From Rhodococcus sp. EPR-157 (lineage in GTDB: Bacteria > Actinomycetota > Actinomycetes > Mycobacteriales > Mycobacteriaceae), in assembly GCF_001647195.1 (NCBI RefSeq), contig NZ_LVCV01000415.1, positions 1 through 34,584 on the forward strand: 34,584 nt of DNA, in the 5' to 3' direction. Below, piece after piece: positions 1 to 7,932 of this stretch (the stretch's first letter is position 1; each line of letters starts with the position of its first letter). The position numbers were made by a program, and so were the translations under genes. The notes under the pieces are model-generated. The model was not told the DNA's origin. It saw only the letters and a list, made by a program, of their open reading frames with translations, and did no database searches.

Positions 1-130
1 ATCCCCACCGCAATTCTGTAATCCCCACCGCATTCGGTACCCGGCCGAGCTAGCACCCCTGGTACCGAGCTAGCACCCCCGCTCACCTCCTACCACCGGT
101 GCCAGGTCGGCAAAAACGGTGCTAACTCTC
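1..130. repeat. Short direct and inverted repeats at the left edge
   Basis: The 12-mer ATCCCCACCGCA occurs at 1-12 and 21-32. The 15-mer CCGAGCTAGCACCCC occurs at 45-59 and 65-79, 20 bp apart. An imperfect inverted copy, GGTGCTAACTC, lies at about 117-127. No coding frame here is convincing. The GCTAGCAC motifs could be an operator for a gene left of the window or simply intergenic repeats; the sequence does not decide between these. Confidence 0.4.
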
Positions 131-158
131 CGCACCCGCACCCGCACCCGCACCCCCC
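131..158 (-). repeat. CGCACC hexanucleotide repeat; G-quadruplex motif on the minus strand
   Basis: CGCACC is repeated four times in tandem (131-154) and runs into a C tract. Read on the minus strand this gives four G runs of at least three separated by TGC, at 153-158, 147-149, 141-143 and 135-137. That fits the canonical G3N3 quadruplex pattern. It lies about 110 nt past the stop codon of the helicase gene, so a read-through transcript would carry it in RNA. Confidence 0.6.
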
Positions 159-267
159 AGACGCTCCGCGAACCTGAGCACCCACACCAAAAATCCACCC
201 CCCGAAAGTGCACCCACCACACCCCCACACACACAACAGTGGAGCAGATCGCACCCAACCCCACGCC

Positions 268-3200
268 TCATTCCAACAGCGCACGGATGTCCTCGACCGT
301 CAATCCTCCGGAAAACGTGCCGCCTTCGTCCATGACGCTGGTGAAGAGCTCGGCTTTTCTCGCTTTCAGCTCCATGACTTTTTCCTCGATCGTGCCTCTG
401 GCGATGTACCGGTGTACGAATACCGTCCGTGTCTGCCCGATGCGATGCGCGCGGTCGACAGCTTGTGCTTCGGTGGCAGGGTTCCACCATGGATCCAGAA
501 CGAAGCAATAGTCCGCCTCGGTAAGCGTCAGACCCACCCCGCCGGCCTTCAAGCTGATCAAGAACACTGTCGCACCACCCGACCGAAACTGTTCGACGGC
601 TTCCTCACGATTACGGGTAGCTCCGTCGAGGTAGGCGAGCGAGATGCCCTCTGCCTCGAGCCGGTCGCGGATTTTGCCGAGGAACTTCGTGAACTGACTG
701 AAGACCAAGGCGCGGTGACCTCCGCGGATGACCTCGGTCAGCTGTGCGACCAGTTCTTCGATCTTGGCACTGGGAATGTCGTCGTGGTCAGGTTCGACGA
801 GGGCGACGTCGAGACTGAGTTGGCGAAGGATCGTCAGAGATCGGAGTATGACAACGCGATTGCGGTCGAAGTCGGTCAGCAGGCCCAAGATCTTCTGACG
901 CTCGCGAGCCAAACGTGTTTCGTAGATGCGCCGATGTCGGGGATCGAGCTGCACTTCGACGACTTGTTCTTGCTTCGCTGGAAGATCCTGAGCGACGTTC
1001 TCTTTCGACCGTCGCAGTACCCACGGTCTGATGCGTCGGCGGAGGGTTGCCAGCTTGTCGGCATCACCGCTCTTCTCGATCGGGTGCCTGTATGCATCGG
1101 TGAATTTGGCCGCCGAAGGGAACAGTCCTGGAGCGGTGACGGACAACAGCGCCCACAGTTCCATGATGTTGTTCTCCATAGGAGTTCCGGTGATCGCAAG
1201 CTTGAACGGCGCGCTCAGCCGACGCACACACTGGTACGACTTGCTCTTGTGGTTCTTGACGTACTGAGCCTCGTCGAGGACAAGTCCCGACCACGTTGCG
1301 GCGTCGAACTCGTCGAAGTCGAGTCTTAACACCGTGTACGACGTGACGACGATATCGGCGCTAGAAGCGACCTCCGCGATCGACGTTGGTCTCCGTGCAC
1401 GGGTGCCCAACACCGTCGCCACCGTGAGCGACGGCGCGAACTGCGCTGCTTCTCGCGCCCAATTGTGTACGACACTGGTGGGTGCGACGATGACGAACGG
1501 CGAAGTGAGCGTGCCGCTTTCCTTGGCTTTCGCGATCATCGCGAGGGTCTGCATTGTCTTCCCGAGCCCCATGTCGTCGGCGAGGATTCCCCCGAGACTG
1601 TGCTGCCACAGAAAGTAGAGCCACGAAAATCCGTCGTGTTGATACGGCCGCAGCTCGGCACCGAAATCTACCGGGGCGCGCTGTGTGGCTATTGCGCCCT
1701 CGGCGGTGAGGGCGCCGACCTGCTCGCGCCAAGCCGCCGCTTGTCGGCTCACTTCGCCGATCTCGGCCAATTCCTGCCACAGCGACGCCTGGTAGCGGCT
1801 GATTCGAAGGGGACCGTCCGGCTTGTCCTGCAATGTGCGGGCTTCGTCGACCAGGGTTCGCAATCTGTGGAAGGTCGGTCGATCGAGGGAGAAGAACCGG
1901 CCGTCGGAGAGCAGCAGGTGGCGGTCGCCCCGAGCGATCGCGATGATCACCGCGGCGAACTCGACGTCCGAACCGTCGATCGTGAGTACGACGCCGAGAT
2001 CGAACCAGTCGTTTTCTCCTGGAATGTCTTTCGTCGAGAGCGATATGTGGACATCGTCACTGACGTCGCGGAAGTCGGGGATTTCGCCGACGATGTCGAC
2101 GTGAACGTTGTCGTAGTCGTCGAGTGGGGGCAGGGCTTGCGCCACGAACAGGGCTGCAGCTGTTCCCGACACGACGAACGGACAGAATGTGCTCTGTAGA
2201 TGGGGGCGGCCGAGTAGGGCGTGCACTGCGCGGAGCAGACCGAACTCGGCACTCGCGTCGCGACCTGGTGCCTCGGTTTGGGGCGAACCGGCGTCGTAGT
2301 CGAATTCGGTGTCGTCGACGTAATAGCGCCACCGCGCGGACACACAGAGGCTGCCCGCGCCGTCGTGAGCGATGACGATGTGCAGCTCTGGACCCGCAAA
2401 TGTCGGCGGTGTGTACGAACCGTCGGAGGACACTATCGTCGCACCGCGTCGCAATTCGGGCAGATACGTCGCAGCAAAGGGAATGCGATCCGCTACAGGG
2501 ATCCCCACCGGCGTCGACGCTAGTCGTCTGAGAGGTAGCGCAACGGGCTTGCTCAGACGGGCGAGTCGGAACGACTGTCCAAGCGGGTCGATACCCGATT
2601 CGTTGCTGTCGTAGAACACGATTCCGCTTCCGTCGCGTCCCATGAAGTACCTTCGCTCGGCAGGTATCACGACTCCGTCGACCGTGATGCGCGTGTCCAC
2701 TTCCAGATCGTTCGTTCCGGTGATGTCGATCTCGAAATGCGCGTCCGACGGTGATGGGATTGTGTCTTGGGGAGCCGCCGCGTCGACGAGTGGCACCCCA
2801 CAATCGCCTAGGTCCGTCAGTAGGTCCCAGAGCAGCCGGCCGGAAGTTTCTGCGAGGTCGATCGAGTCGGAGGGAGGGTTGTGGAACGTGTGCGCCGCCC
2901 TGCCGTATGTCCGAACTTGATCGAGCGCATGGAGTTCCCGCAGGATGTCCACTTGCCTCTCGATTCTTCGGTCCGCGGTGGTGGGAAGTGCGTGCCACGA
3001 GATTCCAGTCGTTGTCCAGGCGCCTTTCACATCGGCCCGGACCGGTCGGGCCAATACGCGCACGGACTCGCCCGGAAGCGACGGAGGCTCCACTCGAAGC
3101 CGAAGGCCGATGTGAACCCGACTGCGACTGTTCCCGATCTCGCGGTCGCAGAGCAGTGGCGCTAGAATCGATGCCCAGTGTTCGGAATGCATTGGCGTGC

Positions 3201-3522
3201 AAGTGGTGTCGTCGAGAGAGTCCTGGTACGCCTGCAGGAGCACCGCGACGGCATGCTTGCAGTTGAAGACGACTGGGCAGTTGCACCGTCCGTGGTCGAA
3301 GTTGACTAACTTGCCTAGCTGCATGGCCATGGACACCGACGTCGAATAGGGTGTCGCGCGATTGCCGCGAACGGAAGCGGAGAACGTCGAGGCTTGTTGG
3401 TTCCACGTGACGTACCCGACCCGCCCTTCGTCGAAGTATCGGCGACCGCGCGTGAACGTGTCGCTCCCGAATCGGTGTTCGTAGGACGCGTAGTCCAGGT
3501 CTTTCATCGATGGCATCGTCAT
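268..3522 (-). CDS. SWIM zinc-finger / SNF2-family DEAD-box helicase
   Basis: A large Swi2/Snf2 ATPase of 1084 residues, expected to translocate on double-stranded DNA and remodel protein-DNA complexes. The N-terminus carries a SWIM zinc motif (C80-x-C82, C88-x-H90). A long divergent middle region follows. The ATPase core begins near residue 625 with Walker A DDMGLGKT (about 650), the Walker B variant LVLDEAQ (about 750) and a helicase C lobe ending in GGVGLTLTEADYCFVLDPWWNP and DRAHRIGQ motifs. SWIM plus SNF2 is a common bacterial architecture of unclear physiological role (repair, transcription or defence). Several ATGs lie close together at the start (3522, 3516, 3507) and none has a strong Shine-Dalgarno sequence, so the exact start is uncertain. 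It is not in an operon with any other complete gene here. Confidence 0.93.
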   Translation of the reverse strand: MTMPSMKDLDYASYEHRFGSDTFTRGRRYFDEGRVGYVTWNQQASTFSASVRGNRATPYSTSVSMAMQLGKLVNFDHGRCNCPVVFNCKHAVAVLLQAYQDSLDDTTCTPMHSEHWASILAPLLCDREIGNSRSRVHIGLRLRVEPPSLPGESVRVLARPVRADVKGAWTTTGISWHALPTTADRRIERQVDILRELHALDQVRTYGRAAHTFHNPPSDSIDLAETSGRLLWDLLTDLGDCGVPLVDAAAPQDTIPSPSDAHFEIDITGTNDLEVDTRITVDGVVIPAERRYFMGRDGSGIVFYDSNESGIDPLGQSFRLARLSKPVALPLRRLASTPVGIPVADRIPFAATYLPELRRGATIVSSDGSYTPPTFAGPELHIVIAHDGAGSLCVSARWRYYVDDTEFDYDAGSPQTEAPGRDASAEFGLLRAVHALLGRPHLQSTFCPFVVSGTAAALFVAQALPPLDDYDNVHVDIVGEIPDFRDVSDDVHISLSTKDIPGENDWFDLGVVLTIDGSDVEFAAVIIAIARGDRHLLLSDGRFFSLDRPTFHRLRTLVDEARTLQDKPDGPLRISRYQASLWQELAEIGEVSRQAAAWREQVGALTAEGAIATQRAPVDFGAELRPYQHDGFSWLYFLWQHSLGGILADDMGLGKTMQTLAMIAKAKESGTLTSPFVIVAPTSVVHNWAREAAQFAPSLTVATVLGTRARRPTSIAEVASSADIVVTSYTVLRLDFDEFDAATWSGLVLDEAQYVKNHKSKSYQCVRRLSAPFKLAITGTPMENNIMELWALLSVTAPGLFPSAAKFTDAYRHPIEKSGDADKLATLRRRIRPWVLRRSKENVAQDLPAKQEQVVEVQLDPRHRRIYETRLARERQKILGLLTDFDRNRVVILRSLTILRQLSLDVALVEPDHDDIPSAKIEELVAQLTEVIRGGHRALVFSQFTKFLGKIRDRLEAEGISLAYLDGATRNREEAVEQFRSGGATVFLISLKAGGVGLTLTEADYCFVLDPWWNPATEAQAVDRAHRIGQTRTVFVHRYIARGTIEEKVMELKARKAELFTSVMDEGGTFSGGLTVEDIRALLE

Positions 3523-3926
3523 GGGCGGCGATGCTAGGCGGACGCACCGACAAGAATCCCCGCGTGTTTCTGCTGGCCACAGCCGAACCCTTGGTTGGGT
3601 GTCGCGTGTTCCTCTCTGCAGTTGAGCAGTACACGTTCAGCGCCCCAAATAGCACCTCGCTCACAAGTTTTGAATGCTGAGTCGTCTTCGTCGACGCCCT
3701 CGCGTCCGCAACCCGACATCTTCGGGCCTGAGTAAAGCTCTGGTCGACGTTCGCAAAACTGGCAGGAAACTCCCAGGCGCGAGCACAGGGATCGTAAGGA
3801 GTTCGTCCTTATAGTGAACTGCAGCCGAACAATCGGTGAACAGAAGACGACTTGCTGGCCAACGCTGGGGTGCATGGGCGCCCGCGTGCGTCGGTGCAAA
3901 ACTCGCAACAACTCGAACGGAATGCG
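3523..3926. other. Divergent intergenic region between helicase and DUF4956 gene
   Basis: About 400 bp without a convincing gene. It should hold the promoters of the helicase gene (minus) and of the DUF4956-cotH-VTC set (plus). The only clear signals I see are the inverted repeat and -10-like hexamer at 3795-3815, annotated separately. A frame open through the DUF4956 gene continues upstream to 3852 but loses membrane-protein character before 3927. Confidence 0.5.
3795..3815 (+). promoter_or_regulatory. Inverted repeat overlapping a -10-like element
   Basis: TAAGGA, five bases (GTTCG), then TCCTTA form a perfect inverted repeat at 3795-3811. It is followed and overlapped by TATAGT (3810-3815), a good actinobacterial -10. 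No clear -35 is visible. Placed about 110 bp before the DUF4956 start, it would fit a repressor or activator site controlling the downstream set. Promoter activity is inferred. Confidence 0.4.
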
Positions 3927-4604
3927 ATGAATTTCAATATTCAGGATCTGAGCGGAACGTTCTCGACGTTCGACATCGTGGTGTCTCTGACATTGTCGTT
4001 CGTCCTGTCGGCCATCATCGGCTATGTATACCGACTCACCCACAAGAACGTCTCCTACAGTCAATCGTACGTGCAGACTCTCGTCGTGGTCGGAATGGTG
4101 ATCAGCCTGATCATGCTCGTGGTCGGATCGAACGTCGCCCGTGCATTCGCCCTCGTCGGTGCCCTGTCGGTCGTCAGATTCCGCAACGCGATCAAGGAAA
4201 CCCGTGACGTCGGTTTCATCTTCCTGGTCATGGCCATAGGCATGGCCACGGGAACGCGCTTCTACCTCCTGGCCATTGCCGCTACCATCGCGATCTGCCT
4301 GGTGATGGTCGTGATGAGCAAGTTCAACTGGTTCAAGCTCGACGTGCAGCGTCAGGTCGTCAAGGTTCAGGTGCCGCCGGATGCGGACTACTCGAAGCTG
4401 GTCGAGGACGTTCTGATCAGCTACTGCAAGGAGTTCGAGCTGGTCAGCACGGAATCGGTGAGATCGGGTGCATTGACCGAGTTGTATTACACGGCGCAAC
4501 TGAAGTCCGGGAAGAAGCCCGGGGAATTGATCGCTGCCCTCAGCGAAGTCAATACCGGACAACGGGTATCGGTCTTGACCGGATACGACCAGACGGACAT
4601 CTGA
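3927..4604 (+). CDS. DUF4956 family membrane protein
   Basis: 225 residues. The N-terminal half is hydrophobic with about four membrane segments: roughly residues 13-36, 48-67, a segment ending at the polar ALSVVRFRNAIKETRD stretch, and a long one around FIFLVMAIGMATG and the following aliphatic run. A soluble C-terminal domain of about 100 residues follows and is probably cytosolic. This matches DUF4956, which is repeatedly found beside CotH and VTC-domain genes. Its molecular function is not established. I chose ATG 3927 because the family begins just before the first membrane segment and the longer frame from 3852 adds polar residues without family character. The next gene starts 2 nt after the stop, implying one transcript and coupled translation. 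Confidence 0.88.
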   Translation: MNFNIQDLSGTFSTFDIVVSLTLSFVLSAIIGYVYRLTHKNVSYSQSYVQTLVVVGMVISLIMLVVGSNVARAFALVGALSVVRFRNAIKETRDVGFIFLVMAIGMATGTRFYLLAIAATIAICLVMVVMSKFNWFKLDVQRQVVKVQVPPDADYSKLVEDVLISYCKEFELVSTESVRSGALTELYYTAQLKSGKKPGELIAALSEVNTGQRVSVLTGYDQTDI

Positions 4605-4606
4605 TC

Positions 4607-6202
4607 GTGGCAGGCCCGAACACCAACCTGCCTCCGGTCCCGACAACCTTCAGGCGAAGACTCGTTCACCGGCTTCCTCGAACACTGCGACAGCATTGGA
4701 AGATCGCCGCCGCCCTCATGGCGTTCGTCGTGGTGATGGCGACCGTGTTCGGGTCGACGAAGGTGCGTCCCTACATCACCGGCGATGCGACGGTGATCGC
4801 GTCCGAGGTCACCGAGAACGTCCAAGGAACGGTTGATCTGTTCGATCCCACTGTCTCTCACACGATTACGGTCGACATCGCCGACGGTGACTTCCAGACA
4901 CTGAAAGACTCCTTCCAGAACGAGGGCGTCAAGGAATCGGTGCCCGCCGACATCACGATCGATGGGACGCTCATCACCGATGTCGGTGTTCGGTTGAAAG
5001 GCAACTCGACTCTCGCCACCCTCAGCACCGACGATGGCACAATGCCGGGCGGCAGGGGTGCCGTTGTTGCGACGGGTACTGGGGTCGCTGCCGAAACGGG
5101 ACTGCCAGCTGAGGCCGGTGCCGAAGCGGGCGCCGCCGGTGCCGGACAGGCCGGCGGGATGGGGATGTTCGGTGAACCGCTGAGTTTCGATGAGCCCGAG
5201 GATCTTCCGTTCCTGATCGATTTCGCGGAGTTCAGCGACGGGCGGGCATACCAGGGACACACCACTTTGTCGCTTCGGCCGTACACGCCTGCGTTGAACG
5301 AGGCAGTGTCGTTGGCGATCACAGCGGAGTCGGGGCAGGCCACCCAGGACTTCACGTACACCACGTACTCGGTGAACGGCTCTGTGGAGACCACCCGACT
5401 CCTGGTCGTTGCGCCGGACGACGCCTACGCCAACTCCATCGAGGATGGAGACGGGGTGCTGTACAAGGCAAGTGCCGACTCGAAATTTTCGTATCAGGGC
5501 GATGACCAGACGACTTATGCCGAGCAGTACACGCAGATCAACGCTCTCGGTACTGCGGATCTGCAGCCGATCATCACGTTGCTGAAGTGGCTCGACAGTG
5601 CCGATCAAGCTGAGTTCGACGCGCACCTGGCCGACTATGTCGACGTCGATTCGTTGGCAAGCTACTCGGCGCTGCAGAATCTACTGGGCAACGGCGACGA
5701 CATGGGTGGTCCTGGAAAGAACTTCTACCTCTACTACGACCTGGACACCAAGAAGTTCTCGTTCATCTCGTGGGACCTCAACCTGGCGCTCGCGACGGAC
5801 TCCACCGCAGGTGCACACGAAGAAGTTTCGATGGGTCCTGGCGGGGGAGCGGGCGGTGGTGGGATGGGCGAGATGCCGGAGGGCTTCACACCGCCAGAGG
5901 GCATGGAGATGCCTGAAGGAATGCCCGGGGGTGGGGCGATGTTCGGAAATTCGCTCAAAGACCGGTTCCTGGAGTCCGCGGCGTTCACCGACGAGTACGA
6001 CGCCGCCTACCGCACGATTTATAGCGACTTGTGGGCAAGTGGCAAGGTACTCGACGTCGTCGACGAGGTGGCAGCGTCCGTTCCGATCTCGGAGTCACTT
6101 ACCCAGGAAGAGATCGATGCTGATGCAGCCGAGCTGAAGTCGCGGTTGCAACTGAGAATCGACTCTCTCGTCGATGACGCCGTCGTGACGGGAACGTCGT
6201 GA
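4607..6202 (+). CDS. CotH kinase family protein, membrane-anchored
   Basis: 531 residues starting at GTG. One N-terminal membrane segment (about residues 33-52) after an Arg-rich stretch suggests a single anchor with the domain outside the membrane. The CotH fold is recognised by VRLKGNSTL, LYKASADSKFSYQG, the GNGDDMGGPGKNFYLYYD region and FISWDLNLAL. CotH of Bacillus spores is an atypical protein kinase; the substrate here is unknown. Two low-complexity inserts stand out: an Ala/Gly-rich one after residue 150 and a Gly/Met/Pro/Glu-rich one near residues 410-445. The second acid of the WDxD motif is Asn here; I cannot tell whether this affects activity. It sits between the DUF4956 and VTC genes, a recurrent trio. 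Confidence 0.9.
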   Translation: MAGPNTNLPPVPTTFRRRLVHRLPRTLRQHWKIAAALMAFVVVMATVFGSTKVRPYITGDATVIASEVTENVQGTVDLFDPTVSHTITVDIADGDFQTLKDSFQNEGVKESVPADITIDGTLITDVGVRLKGNSTLATLSTDDGTMPGGRGAVVATGTGVAAETGLPAEAGAEAGAAGAGQAGGMGMFGEPLSFDEPEDLPFLIDFAEFSDGRAYQGHTTLSLRPYTPALNEAVSLAITAESGQATQDFTYTTYSVNGSVETTRLLVVAPDDAYANSIEDGDGVLYKASADSKFSYQGDDQTTYAEQYTQINALGTADLQPIITLLKWLDSADQAEFDAHLADYVDVDSLASYSALQNLLGNGDDMGGPGKNFYLYYDLDTKKFSFISWDLNLALATDSTAGAHEEVSMGPGGGAGGGGMGEMPEGFTPPEGMEMPEGMPGGGAMFGNSLKDRFLESAAFTDEYDAAYRTIYSDLWASGKVLDVVDEVAASVPISESLTQEEIDADAAELKSRLQLRIDSLVDDAVVTGTS

Positions 6203-6215
6203 TCGAGGTCGGGTG

Positions 6216-6383
6216 TCAGCGCAAGGTCAGGACGTCGGCGGGGGAGACCTCTCGACGCGGGTCGGTCAGCGGCATGCCGTTGACCATGACTATGCCCTCC
6301 ATGATGTACGCGGCCGCTTGCGACAACGTGCGTGCCGCGCCGCTAGCCACCAACAAATGAGGAAGGGAAGGTTCGCCGTTCAT
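6216..6383 (-). CDS. Small S4-like RNA-binding domain protein (55 aa)
   Basis: A 55-codon frame from ATG 6383 to TGA 6216-6218. The C-terminal 40 residues fit the S4 RNA-binding pattern: ARTLSQAAAYIMEG, then IVMVNGMPL, then DPRREVSPADVLTL. This is the usual helix, G-x-V-x-VNG strand and V-x-P-x-D turn. S4 proteins of this compact kind (YaaA/Hsp15-like) bind structured RNA. It is shorter than most free-standing S4 proteins (about 65-80 aa), so it may be a minimal form or a remnant that lost its N-terminus. No in-frame ATG, GTG or TTG was found upstream for more than 90 nt, and no clear Shine-Dalgarno sequence is seen. It converges on the cotH gene with a 13-bp gap. Confidence 0.5.
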   Translation of the reverse strand: MNGEPSLPHLLVASGAARTLSQAAAYIMEGIVMVNGMPLTDPRREVSPADVLTLR

Positions 6384-6524
6384 GGGCCAACGCTGCGCCC
6401 GCCTGGTGTACGTCGGCGTTCGATGGCATGGCGAGTCGGCGACACCGAGGTGAACTTTCGGGGCCGAGCTGTGCGCAGCTACCCCTGACAGGCACGGTCA
6501 CACCCACCGAAGGAAGGCACGACC

Positions 6525-7442
6525 ATGAGATTGTTCGACAAGTTTCGTCCGACAGCTGCATTGGAGAAAGAGGGTGCTTCACCGGAGGATCTGACTACCG
6601 AACCCATGGGGTATCAGCAGACCGCCAGCAAACTGCACTCGTTCAATCGGTACGAGATCAAGTACTTCGTCGCCGAAACCGATGTACCTCAGCTGCGCGA
6701 AGAGTTGGTGGCGCGGATGGACACCGATCCGTTCTCTCCCCAGGGGGGATACCCGGTGACTTCGTTGTACTACGACACCACCGACCTGCGGTTCTACTGG
6801 GAGAAGATCGAAGGTCTGAAGTTTCGACGGAAGGTTCGGGTGCGGCTCTACGGAGCGCCGTCCGAATGCGACGACGACACACCGGTGCAGATCGAAATCA
6901 AACAGCGTGTCAACAGAGTGACGCAGAAGCGTCGAATTTCGTTGCCCTACGACGTTTCTCAACGATGGCTCAACGGCAGAGAAGAAATCGACTGCGACCC
7001 AAGTCAGCGACCGTTCGTCAACGAGGTCAGTACCCTGATCGCGAACCTCGACCTGCGGCCCATGGTGACCACCGGCTACCTTCGCGAAGCCTACGTCGGC
7101 CGTGAAGCCGATCTCGGTCTGCGTGTCACGATCGATCACAAGGTGCATGGACGTGACCGCGATTTCCGTTTCAACTCCGGTGCGCAGAACCGTTTCATCA
7201 TTCCGCCGAAGCTTGCGATTCTGGAAATCAAAGCGAACGAACGAGTTCCGTACTGGGTGACCGATATGACCGCGCGGTTGAACATGTCGGTGATCAGGAT
7301 TTCGAAGTACTGCCAATCGATCGAGGCGTTCGAGATGGCTCCGCGATCACGTGCCGGTGCACCCGAACTCGTGCTCCCCGCCGATGCAGACTATCGAGTT
7401 CCCGAGGATCTGCTCGAACCCTACGCCGCTGCTCGCCGCTGA
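6525..7442 (+). CDS. VTC-domain polyphosphate polymerase
   Basis: 305 residues with a good ribosome site (AAGGAAGG) before ATG 6525. It is a stand-alone VTC domain, the catalytic tunnel domain of yeast Vtc4 that makes polyphosphate from ATP, with no SPX domain. The conserved charged residues of the tunnel are all visible: NRYEIKYF near the start, FRRKVRVRLYG, VQIEIKQR followed by QKRR, TGYLREAY, LRVTIDHKV, and LAILEIKAN near the end. By homology it would make or bind polyphosphate. Bacterial members often lie next to CotH and DUF4956, as here. The gene is separated from cotH by about 320 bp holding the S4-like ORF, so it may have its own promoter. Confidence 0.9.
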   Translation: MRLFDKFRPTAALEKEGASPEDLTTEPMGYQQTASKLHSFNRYEIKYFVAETDVPQLREELVARMDTDPFSPQGGYPVTSLYYDTTDLRFYWEKIEGLKFRRKVRVRLYGAPSECDDDTPVQIEIKQRVNRVTQKRRISLPYDVSQRWLNGREEIDCDPSQRPFVNEVSTLIANLDLRPMVTTGYLREAYVGREADLGLRVTIDHKVHGRDRDFRFNSGAQNRFIIPPKLAILEIKANERVPYWVTDMTARLNMSVIRISKYCQSIEAFEMAPRSRAGAPELVLPADADYRVPEDLLEPYAAARR

Positions 7443-7473
7443 ACTCTCGTACGAACATCGAACGGACACAGTG

Positions 7474-7869
7474 ATGAAGAAGGCAATAGTCGGTGCCATG
7501 GTCTGTGCTTTTCTGTTGAGCGGCTGCGGGACCGATGCGCAACAATCCAGCACTTCCGAAACCTCGGAGGACGTAAGTCGCGACGTACTGGAAGCTCGCG
7601 CAGGATTTCAAGAGACACCGGGAATGACGGAACTGTTCGAAGATCTGTACGGGCAAGGTTTCGGAACAACGGTCAACGAAGTCTTTGCGCTGGGCATCTA
7701 CATACCCGGCTACTGCGAGACCAGGGACCAGCAGAACCTGAACGACGACGAGGCTGTCGAAGAAGTCACCGCGGCGCTGGGGGACACGTACGGCTCCTCG
7801 GACGGCGAACGATGGGCCGCACCGATAGTGGAGGCCGCCGAGACTCACGTGTGTGGTCTCTCGCGCTGA
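7474..7869 (+). CDS. Small secreted lipoprotein
   Basis: 131 residues from ATG 7474, preceded directly by an alternative GTG at 7471. The N-terminus MKKAIVGAMVCAFLLSGC is a clear lipoprotein signal with the lipobox cysteine at residue 18. The mature part is acidic, about 110 residues, with two cysteines (GYCET and THVCGLS) that could form a disulfide. The pattern of a GI-x-x-x-G-x-C segment, an acidic turn and a terminal Ala-x-x-x-x-C helix is reminiscent of DUF732-type actinobacterial exported proteins, but the match is loose. It begins 31 bp after the VTC gene and is probably cotranscribed with it. Function unknown. Confidence 0.7.
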   Translation: MKKAIVGAMVCAFLLSGCGTDAQQSSTSETSEDVSRDVLEARAGFQETPGMTELFEDLYGQGFGTTVNEVFALGIYIPGYCETRDQQNLNDDEAVEEVTAALGDTYGSSDGERWAAPIVEAAETHVCGLSR

Positions 7870-7890
7870 GGAGGACCGCTGCGAAATCTC

Positions 7891-7918
7891 GTTCTCGACG
7901 TGCACTGTGGGCGAGAAC
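7891..7918. terminator. Candidate stem-loop between convergent genes
   Basis: GTTCTCG (7891-7897) and CGAGAAC (7912-7918) are perfect inverted arms around a 14-base loop. They lie between the convergent lipoprotein and SIMPL genes. There is no U tract, as is usual in actinobacteria. A bidirectional terminator is plausible but not shown. Confidence 0.35.
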
Positions 7919-7932
7919 CCGCACTCACGGGG

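Noticed and set aside
208-1329. Long plus-strand frame opposite the SNF2 gene
   Set aside because: It is the antisense shadow of a clear helicase gene in GC-rich DNA; the translation has no recognisable fold.
6343-6582. 79-residue minus-strand frame overlapping the S4-like ORF region
   Set aside because: It runs into the VTC gene start in antisense and has no family features; the S4 frame in another phase is better supported.
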